DNA from: JASFWK01 sp050049355
Lineage (GTDB): Bacteria; Chloroflexota; Anaerolineae; B4-G1; DUEL01
Direction: 5' to 3'
Length of the DNA stretch: 12,704 bases
NCBI GenBank assembly: GCA_050049355.1
Contig: JASFWK010000054.1
Coordinates: 1-12,704, forward strand
The notes under the pieces are model-generated. The model did no database searches and was not told the origin of the DNA. It saw only the letters and a list, made by a program, of their open reading frames with translations. The position numbers were made by a program, and so were the translations under genes. Shown here piece after piece: positions 6,885 to 12,704 of the stretch. The first letter of the stretch is position 1; every line of letters begins with the position of its first letter.

Positions 6885-8048
6885 ATGTGGTACTTTGTCT
6901 CACCAGAGATCATCTTCGGTGAGGGGGCGCTGGACGCCCTTGAGGAGTTGGAGGGAGACCGCGCCCTGGTTGTGACCGACAGCACCCTGGTCGAGTTGGG
7001 CCTGGTGGCCAGGGTGAAGACTCACTTGGACAAGGCCGGGGTCGAAGTGCACATCTTCGACGCAGTCGAGCCCGAGCCCAGCGTACAGACAGTTCGCCAG
7101 GGAGCGCGCGCAGCCCAAGAGGTTGCACCAGACTGGATCATCGGCCTGGGCGGCGGATCGCCGATGGACGCCGCCAAGGCGATCTGGGTGCTCTACGAGC
7201 GACCGGACCTGGAGCCAGCCGCGATCAACCCCTTCATCAAGTTGGGTTTGCGGAAGAAGGCCCGTCTGATCACCATCCCCACCACCAGCGGTACCGGCGC
7301 CGAGGTCACGTGGGCCATCGTGCTCACAGACACCGAAGAGCAGCGCAAGATGGGGCTGGGGAACCGCGAAAACGTCGCCGACATCGCTGTCGTGGACCCC
7401 GCAATGGCAGCTGGGATGCCGCCCCAGCTCACAGCCGACACCGGCCTGGACGCGCTGACCCATGCCATTGAGGCCTATACCTGCAGCTGGCACACCGATC
7501 TGACCGACGGACTAGGTCTCAGCGCCGCCCGCATCATCTTCGAGTACCTGCCTCGCGCAGTGATGGACGGATCCGACATGGAAGCGCGCGAGAAGATGCA
7601 CAACGCCGCCGCCTGCGCCGGCCTGAGCTTCGGCAACGCTATGGCCTCAATGGCCCACGCCATGGGACACGTCCTGGGAGCCATCTTCCACGTACACCAC
7701 GGGCGCGCCGTCTGTCTGTTCCTGCCCTACACAGTCGAGTTTGCAGCACGCGAGGCGCCCGAGCGGTTCGCGAGACTGGCCGCCCTGCTGGGCTGCTCAC
7801 AGGCGGGGGGCGAGAAGGGAGCGCGGGCGCTTGCGGATCACATCCGTCAGCTGTGCCGGGAGGTCGGCAATCCCACAAGTGTGGCCGAGGCTGGCATCAA
7901 ACGCACAGACTTCGAAGCACAGGTGGAGAAGCTGGTCGACGATGCCTTCAACGATACGCAGATCGTCACCGCCGCGCGCTCTCCCTCCTACGAGGAACTG
8001 CAGCGACTATTCCTCTACGCTTATGAGGGGAAGGCGGTGGATTTCTAG
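6885..8048 (+). CDS. Iron-containing alcohol dehydrogenase
   Basis: A 387-residue group III (Fe-dependent) dehydrogenase of normal family length, interconverting an alcohol and an aldehyde with NAD(P)H in the cytoplasm. The nucleotide site is seen as GGGSPMDAAKA at about 89-99, followed by IPTTSGTGAEVT. The metal ligands expected from the family are all present: Asp189 and His193 in GLDALTHAIEAY, His258 in MAHAMGH, and His272 in VHHGRA, with the usual 14-residue spacing between the last two. The ATG start has GGAGG six bases upstream. The neighbour downstream is an aldehyde:ferredoxin oxidoreductase family gene, so an aldehyde is a plausible shared intermediate. The exact alcohol is unknown. 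The 157 bases before the gene hold no strong promoter. Confidence 0.93.
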   Translation: MWYFVSPEIIFGEGALDALEELEGDRALVVTDSTLVELGLVARVKTHLDKAGVEVHIFDAVEPEPSVQTVRQGARAAQEVAPDWIIGLGGGSPMDAAKAIWVLYERPDLEPAAINPFIKLGLRKKARLITIPTTSGTGAEVTWAIVLTDTEEQRKMGLGNRENVADIAVVDPAMAAGMPPQLTADTGLDALTHAIEAYTCSWHTDLTDGLGLSAARIIFEYLPRAVMDGSDMEAREKMHNAAACAGLSFGNAMASMAHAMGHVLGAIFHVHHGRAVCLFLPYTVEFAAREAPERFARLAALLGCSQAGGEKGARALADHIRQLCREVGNPTSVAEAGIKRTDFEAQVEKLVDDAFNDTQIVTAARSPSYEELQRLFLYAYEGKAVDF

Positions 8049-8059
8049 CGCCAAAGACT

Positions 8060-8157
8060 CTAGTACTTGATCACTGAGATTCTGATTTGTTGAGAGCTGC
8101 TCTTTGCGCCTGCCTGTGAGGAGTTCGCATATCAAGATCCGTATGATCAAGTACTAG
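8060..8157. mobile_element. 98-bp MITE-like element with 14-bp perfect inverted repeats
   Basis: The left end CTAGTACTTGATCA (8060-8073) is exactly repeated, inverted, as TGATCAAGTACTAG (8144-8157). Inside the arms the similarity continues imperfectly for about 16 more bases, including matching GAT, TGAT and TG blocks, so the full arms are about 30 bases. The element is more AT-rich than its surroundings and has no coding capacity. Each end contains a TA that could be a two-base target duplication, as with Tc1/mariner-IS630 relatives. It sits between the dehydrogenase and the oxidoreductase. Alternatively it may be a long-loop hairpin that terminates or processes the dehydrogenase transcript, or a binding site for a dimeric regulator. 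Confidence 0.5.
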
Positions 8158-8190
8158 TCACGGGTATAGGCATAGACCGCGAAGTACGAA

Positions 8191-8221
8191 GCGTGAAAGA
8201 GACGCCTCACGCACCCTTTTT
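8191..8221 (+). terminator. Weak hairpin with T-tract upstream of the oxidoreductase gene
   Basis: A six-base stem GCGTGA/TCACGC (8191-8196 and 8207-8212) with a ten-base loop is followed by ACCC and five Ts. It could terminate leftover dehydrogenase transcription or act as a leader attenuator, since it ends about 20 bases before the next start codon. The stem is short, so this may be chance. Confidence 0.3.
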
Positions 8222-8242
8222 GCGCCCCTGAAGGAGTGAACG

Positions 8243-10075
8243 ATGCACGGTTACCTCGGCAAGATCCTGCACGTTGATCTCTCCACTGGCGAGCTGCGAG
8301 ACGAGCCATTGGATGAGGAGAAGACCCGCGCCTTTGTCGGCGGCAGCGGCCTTGCAGCACGCATCATCTATGACCTGGTGGATGGCGAGACCAATCCGCT
8401 TGGACCTGAGAATCCGCTGGTCTTCATGACTGGCCCGCTGGTCGGCACGGCCATGCCGTCGGCGGGTCGCTTGAGTGTGTGCGCCCTCTCGCCTCTCACC
8501 GGTATCTGGGGCGAATCCAACACTGGTGGCTTCATCGGCCCCGAGCTCCGCTTCGCTGGCTACGATGGCATCGCCGTCACTGGTCGGGCCGAACACCCCG
8601 TGTGGCTCTCCATCGTCGAGGGGCGGGCTAAGCTCCATGACGCAGCCGACCTTTGGGGCAGCGACGCATACGAGACGCAGGAACTGGTACGCGAAGCTCT
8701 GGATGAACCTAGAGCCCGCGTGGCTTGTATCGGCCCGGCAGGGGAGAATCAGGTCCTGATGGCCGCCGTGATGAACGACCACGGACGCGCCGCTGGCCGG
8801 ACGGGCATGGGCGCTGTGATGGGCTCCAAGAACCTCAAGGCGATTGGAGTCCGCGGCTCCCTCCAGGTTCCCGTGGCGGACCCGGAGGGGCTGAAGGCCG
8901 TGACGCAGCAGATCATCGCTGACCTGGACGATGACATGGCCGCGATGTCACTCCGGATCGCCGGCACCGCCAGTTCGGTGGACACGATGTTGATGTACGG
9001 GAACCTGCCGATCCGCTACTACCAGAAGGGAGAATGGGAGGAGGCAGGCAACCTCTCCGGTGTGCTGATGACGGAGCAGTATCTGAACAGGCGTGCCAGC
9101 TGCTACCGCTGCCCCATCGCGTGCGGCCGCGAGACCCGTGCGCCCAGCTACGGATTGGACAAGGTGGACGGTCCTGAGTACGAGACGCTCGGCGCGCTTG
9201 GGTCACTCGCCATGGTAGACGACCTTGAGGGTGTCATCTACGCCGGACACCTGTGCAACATGTACGGTCTCGACACCATCAGCACCGGCTGCACCATCGC
9301 CCTCGCCTGCGAGATGTTCGAGCGCGGTATCCTGTCCACCTCCGACACGGGCGGAATGGAGATCCGCTACGGCGATATCCAGGCGAGCCACCGTCTTATC
9401 GAGATGATGGCCCACCGCGAAGGCTTTGGCAACCTCCTGGCGGACGGGAGCGCCGCCCTGGCAGAGCGCTTCGGCGTGCCAGATCTGGCGGTGACCGTCA
9501 ACCGGCTGGAGGTCCCGATGCACGATCCGCGGGCGTTCGCCGGCATGGCCATAAGCTACACCCTCTCCCCCCGTGGAGCCTGTCACCTCCAGGGTGACAT
9601 GTTCCTTGTAGACATGGGTACAGGAGCGGTCGAAGAACTGGGAATCCCACCCGGAGATCGCCTTGAGGCAACTGCGGAGAAGGGCCGCATCGCCGCGCGG
9701 GATCAGGCGTGGCGCAACCTGCACAACGCGATGATCCTCTGCCATCTCCAGAACCCGGGGGCAGAGCGGGTGCTGACGGCGCTGAACAGCGTCATGGGAT
9801 GGGACTTGGAGGCCGAGGAGCTGATGACGCTGGGTAAGCGCATCGTCACCCTCAAGCGGCTGCTAAACCTGAGGCGCGGTCTGACCAGCGCCGATGAGCG
9901 CCTGCCTGACCTGCTGCTTGAGCCGCTGAACGAGGGAGGAACCGAGGGAGCGGTCCCCGACATGGAAGCGCTCCTCTCCGGCGCCTACGCCGAGTATGAC
10001 TGGGATCCCCAGAGTGGGCGGCCCTCCCAGAAGGCACTCAAGGAACTGGGCCTGCAATGGACCGGCGAGCTGTAG
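8243..10075 (+). CDS. Tungsten/molybdenum aldehyde:ferredoxin oxidoreductase family protein
   Basis: A 610-residue protein, the usual length for the family. It should oxidise an aldehyde to the carboxylic acid with ferredoxin, or run in reverse, using a bis-pterin tungsten or molybdenum cofactor and a [4Fe-4S] cluster. The N-terminal part opens with the family pattern GYLGKILHVDLSTGE, and the pterin-contact segment GRAAGRTGMGAVMGSKNLKA lies at 181-200. Cluster ligands are Cys287, Cys290 and Cys294 (CYRCPIAC) plus Cys500. GPEYETLG (310-317), NMYGLDTISTG and RGACH with His448 are conserved landmarks. The stretch before Cys500 reads NAMILC, where many members have DxxGLC. AAGGAG lies six bases before the ATG. 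The gene follows the alcohol dehydrogenase and converges with gcvPB. The substrate is not predictable, and no pterin biosynthesis genes are in view. Confidence 0.93.
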   Translation: MHGYLGKILHVDLSTGELRDEPLDEEKTRAFVGGSGLAARIIYDLVDGETNPLGPENPLVFMTGPLVGTAMPSAGRLSVCALSPLTGIWGESNTGGFIGPELRFAGYDGIAVTGRAEHPVWLSIVEGRAKLHDAADLWGSDAYETQELVREALDEPRARVACIGPAGENQVLMAAVMNDHGRAAGRTGMGAVMGSKNLKAIGVRGSLQVPVADPEGLKAVTQQIIADLDDDMAAMSLRIAGTASSVDTMLMYGNLPIRYYQKGEWEEAGNLSGVLMTEQYLNRRASCYRCPIACGRETRAPSYGLDKVDGPEYETLGALGSLAMVDDLEGVIYAGHLCNMYGLDTISTGCTIALACEMFERGILSTSDTGGMEIRYGDIQASHRLIEMMAHREGFGNLLADGSAALAERFGVPDLAVTVNRLEVPMHDPRAFAGMAISYTLSPRGACHLQGDMFLVDMGTGAVEELGIPPGDRLEATAEKGRIAARDQAWRNLHNAMILCHLQNPGAERVLTALNSVMGWDLEAEELMTLGKRIVTLKRLLNLRRGLTSADERLPDLLLEPLNEGGTEGAVPDMEALLSGAYAEYDWDPQSGRPSQKALKELGLQWTGEL

Positions 10076-10345
10076 GCAGCGAATCCGCATTCACCACGAC
10101 CAGTCCTCGCCAGCGCGGCTGCCGCCTTCTCCGTCCCTCACCCAAACGCAGATCGCTTAGCGAGGTGTCCGACCGACGCCGCGATACGGCACAGTCGGGG
10201 GATGGTCCTATTCCCAACCATCCAGCCCTCGCGCCGAAGCGAACGATCCCTCCGTCTCCTCGGTCTGATCGTGGAAGGGATGGGAGAAGTAGAGATGTGA
10301 GCCTTGCCCTCCAGTCCAAACCAGCCAGACAACCGCCACAACCAA
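10076..10345. other. Convergent intergenic region, no gene seen
   Basis: This gap follows the oxidoreductase stop and reaches the gcvPB terminator. Open frames here are short and have no domain, ribosome site or family resemblance. One small hairpin, GGATGGT/ACCATCC at 10200-10206 and 10217-10223, has a ten-base loop and no T-tract. No tRNA or small RNA could be recognised. Confidence 0.55.
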
Positions 10346-10371
10346 AGGCCTGCCCATTCGGGGGCAGGCCT
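10346..10371 (-). terminator. Intrinsic terminator of the gcvP genes, possibly bidirectional
   Basis: A perfect ten-base GC-rich stem AGGCCTGCCC/GGGCAGGCCT (10346-10355 and 10362-10371) has a six-base loop. It begins 40 bases past the gcvPB stop. On the minus strand it runs into TTTGGTTG, an imperfect T-tract. On the plus strand it lacks a T-tract, so it mainly suits the minus-strand genes. It may still slow readthrough from the convergent oxidoreductase. Confidence 0.75.
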
Positions 10372-10410
10372 CCTGTTCGAGCACTCCCGCATAGACTCTT
10401 ACAGCGTCCG

Positions 10411-11874
10411 CTACTCTGGCTCCCAGCGCAGAATCAAGTTCCTGGCCGCCCATACCTCATCCAGCCGACGCACAGGAGCCTCACGGGGAGCATCGTGGAG
10501 TAGGTCGGGATTCGCCCGGGCCTCCTCAGCGATCGAGAGCATCGCTTCGGCGAAGGCATCCAATGTCTCCCTACTCTCCGTCTCCGTCGGCTCGATCATC
10601 AGAGCCTCATCGACGATCAGGGGAAAGTAATTGGTGGGAGGGTGGAACCCGTAGTCGATCAGCCGTTTGGAGATATCCAGTGCATGGACATCGGGGACGT
10701 CATCAAATCGACCTTCGCACACAAACTCGTGCATGCATATGCGGTCAAATGGCACCCGGTAGGTCTTCTTGACCTTGCTCATCAAGTAGTTGGCGTTGAG
10801 GACGGAGTGCTCTGCGACCTCGCGCAGCCCAGCTCCTCCCAGCATACGGATGTAGGTGTAGGCCCGCACAACCACTCCAAAGTGGCCGTAGAAGGACTTG
10901 ACGCGACCAATCGACTTGGGCGGGGAGGTAAGAGTGAAGAAGGGACCCTCGTCATCGCTTCGCTCAGGATCAACAGCCACAATCGGGCCTGGCAGGAAGT
11001 CGGTCAGGGGCAGAGCCGCACCCACCGGCCCAGAGCCGGGGCCACCACCGCCGTGGGGAGTGCTGAAGGTCTTGTGCAGATTGTAGTGAAGGACATCGAA
11101 GCCCAGGTCGGCCGGGCGAGCGACGCCCAGCAGGGCATTCATGTTCGCCCCGTCGCCGTACATGAGCCCCCCATGCGCGTGCACCAGCCGGGCAATCTCC
11201 TCCAGATGCTCGTCGAACAGCCCAAGCGTGTTGGGGTTGGTCAGCATCATGCCAACCAGGCAGTCGCCGTGCTTCTCACAGGCCGCCTCCAATTCCTCCA
11301 CGTCCACGTTGCCGCGCTCATCCGAGGGGATCTCCACCACCTCCAAGCCGCTCATCGTGGTGGTGGCCGGGTTGGTACCGTGAGCTGAATCGGGGACCAG
11401 GATCACATTCCGCTGATCCTCCCCCCGGTCCAGATGGTACGCATGCATCATCAAGACGCCGGTGAGCTCGCCGTGCGCCCCCGCCGCCGGCTGCAGGCTC
11501 ACACCCGCAAACCCGCCGATCTCTCCGAGGAACTCCTGCAAGGAGAACATCAGGAGAAGTGCGCCCTGCACCGTCTTCTCGTCCTGGTAGGGGTGAAGAC
11601 GGGTGAAGCCTGGAAGCCGGGCAACCTCCTCGTTGATCTTGGGACTATACTTCATCGTGCAGGAGCCAAGCGGATAGAAGCCGGTGTCCACGCCATAGTT
11701 CAGCCGGGAGAGGCGGGTATAGTGACGGATCAGATCTGGTTCACTCACCTCGGGCAGTGGCAGATCCTCTCGCACCATTCCTTCAGGAAGCTCCGCACGT
11801 GGCACGTCCGGTTCGGGCAGCGCAGCTGCGCAGCGCCCGGCGCGGGAGGCTTCGAAGATCAAGGGCTCGGTCAT
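10411..11874 (-). CDS. gcvPB: Glycine dehydrogenase (decarboxylating) subunit 2, GcvPB
   Basis: A 487-residue PLP-dependent subunit. With GcvPA it forms the P-protein of the glycine cleavage system, which decarboxylates glycine and passes the aminomethyl group to lipoyl-GcvH. Landmarks are GFYPLGSCTMKYSPK near 65-79, LQPAAGAHGELTG, DSAHGTNPATTTM, and the PLP lysine Lys268 in HYNLHKTFSTPHGGGGPGSG. The glycine-rich loop after the lysine is intact. The frame is open upstream into gcvPA, but the ATG at 11874 is preferred. It has GGAGG seven bases before it, overlaps the gcvPA stop as ATGA, and gives the standard N-terminus. The two-subunit form is common in Gram-positive bacteria, archaea, Thermus and Chloroflexota. 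It is co-transcribed with gcvPA and ends at the hairpin at 10346-10371. Confidence 0.97.
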   Translation of the reverse strand: MTEPLIFEASRAGRCAAALPEPDVPRAELPEGMVREDLPLPEVSEPDLIRHYTRLSRLNYGVDTGFYPLGSCTMKYSPKINEEVARLPGFTRLHPYQDEKTVQGALLLMFSLQEFLGEIGGFAGVSLQPAAGAHGELTGVLMMHAYHLDRGEDQRNVILVPDSAHGTNPATTTMSGLEVVEIPSDERGNVDVEELEAACEKHGDCLVGMMLTNPNTLGLFDEHLEEIARLVHAHGGLMYGDGANMNALLGVARPADLGFDVLHYNLHKTFSTPHGGGGPGSGPVGAALPLTDFLPGPIVAVDPERSDDEGPFFTLTSPPKSIGRVKSFYGHFGVVVRAYTYIRMLGGAGLREVAEHSVLNANYLMSKVKKTYRVPFDRICMHEFVCEGRFDDVPDVHALDISKRLIDYGFHPPTNYFPLIVDEALMIEPTETESRETLDAFAEAMLSIAEEARANPDLLHDAPREAPVRRLDEVWAARNLILRWEPE

Positions 11875-12704
11875 GATATCGCCTCCTCCAGTGCCTTCAC
11901 CAGCAGGTCGATCTCCTCTCTCGGGTTCATCTCCGTCACACAGACAAGCATGTGGTCCTTCAAATGAGGGTAATCCCGCCCCAGGTCGTACCCACCTATG
12001 ATCCCCCACGCCTCCAACAGATAGTCGTTGATCTGCTGGACGGGCTGTGGGCAGCGGACGACGAACTCTTTGAAGAAGTATTCATCCCCCAGGACAGTAT
12101 ACTCTTCCAAGTTGTCAATCGAATCGGCGGTGTAGTGGGCCTTGTGGTAACATAACTCGGCCACCTGGCGCATTCCGCACTTGCCAAGCGCGGCCATGTA
12201 GATCGTCGCCGCGAGCGCCACGAGACCCTGATTGGTGCATATGTTGGAGGTGGCTCTCTCGCGGCGAATATGCTGCTCGCGGGTGGTCAGGGTGAGGACG
12301 AAGCCTCGCTTTCCGTCGGCGTCGTGCGTTTGGCCTGCCAGCCGCCCCGCCATCTTGCGCACGTACTTGTCTCGGGTGGCGAAGAAGCCCAAGTAAGGCC
12401 CGCCGAAGTTGAGTCCGGCGCCCATCCCCTGCCCTTCGCCCACCACAATATCCGCCCCAAACTCTCCGGGCGGCTTCAGAAGCCCCAGCGCGATCGGATC
12501 AGCTACAACGATCAGCAGCGCACCGACGTCGTGTGCCGCCTCGGCGAGGTCGCTCATATCCTCAAAGCGGCCCAGGAAATCTGGATACTGCACGATCAGG
12601 CAGGCCGTCTCGTCGTCGAGGAGATCCTTCAACGCCGCTCTGTCTCTCTCCCTATCCTCATCGCCGGTCACCGTCAGGCCCATCCCCTGCGTGTAGGTGC
12701 GCAC
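11871..12704 (-). CDS. gcvPA: Glycine dehydrogenase (decarboxylating) subunit 1, GcvPA (N-terminus beyond right edge)
   Basis: The C-terminal 277 residues are present, ending at a TGA that overlaps the gcvPB start. Full-length GcvPA is about 440-450 residues, so roughly 170 are missing. The GTG at the extreme edge is an internal valine, not a start. Family landmarks are CLIVQYPDFLGRFED, ADIVVGEGQGMGAGLNFGGP and TREQHIRRERATSNICTNQ. GcvPA resembles the N-terminal half of the single-chain P-protein and lacks the PLP lysine. It completes the active enzyme with GcvPB. The genes for GcvT and GcvH would be expected further right, outside the window. Confidence 0.96.
   Translation of the reverse strand: MRTYTQGMGLTVTGDEDRERDRAALKDLLDDETACLIVQYPDFLGRFEDMSDLAEAAHDVGALLIVVADPIALGLLKPPGEFGADIVVGEGQGMGAGLNFGGPYLGFFATRDKYVRKMAGRLAGQTHDADGKRGFVLTLTTREQHIRRERATSNICTNQGLVALAATIYMAALGKCGMRQVAELCYHKAHYTADSIDNLEEYTVLGDEYFFKEFVVRCPQPVQQINDYLLEAWGIIGGYDLGRDYPHLKDHMLVCVTEMNPREEIDLLVKALEEAIS

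Noticed and set aside
10200..10223. A GGATGGT/ACCATCC hairpin in the convergent spacer as a terminator for the oxidoreductase gene.
   Set aside because: It has a seven-base stem with a ten-base loop and no T-tract on either strand, so it is weak and likely chance.

Overview
The window is about 60% GC, gene-dense bacterial DNA. Several traits suggest a member of the Chloroflexota, probably Anaerolineae-like. These are a PknB-type kinase fused to an NBR1-like Ig domain with Thr/Pro-rich linkers, a secreted protein built from about 163-residue repeats, a secreted glycosidase ending in an FLPTVIRS-type tail, and a glycine decarboxylase split into GcvPA and GcvPB. The taxonomic assignment is an inference from family recollection; there is no rRNA or other marker here.

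Layout. Positions 1-1131 (minus) hold the first 377 residues of a large secreted repeat protein that continues past the left edge. About 740 bases follow with no convincing gene and one copy of a TTCGACACGCTCAG-type dispersed motif. A near-consensus sigma-70 promoter (TTGACA, 17-base spacer, TACAAT) at 1875-1903 then drives a plus-strand series. Its members are a transmembrane Ser/Thr kinase (1932-3929, TTG start), tatA, tatB and tatC (4004-5182), and a secreted clan GH-A-like glycosidase (5291-6727). Downstream are an iron-containing alcohol dehydrogenase (6885-8048) and a tungsten/molybdenum aldehyde:ferredoxin oxidoreductase family protein (8243-10075). These two are separated by a 98-bp element with 14-bp perfect terminal inverted repeats. 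The convergent minus-strand block holds gcvPB (10411-11874) and the C-terminal part of gcvPA (11871 to the right edge). They overlap by ATGA and are followed by a hairpin terminator.

How the genes work together. The left half is about the cell envelope: export machinery (TatABC), an envelope-facing kinase that could sense wall or surface state, and two Sec-type secreted proteins. The middle pair fits a two-step interconversion of alcohol, aldehyde and carboxylic acid, with NAD(P)H and ferredoxin as electron carriers. The right block is the PLP-dependent P-protein of the glycine cleavage system. No phage, CRISPR, tRNA or rRNA features were seen. Most genes are recognisable housekeeping or accessory families. 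The least explained parts are the C-terminal Cys-containing domain of the kinase, the 98-bp inverted-repeat element, and the repeat protein at the left edge.
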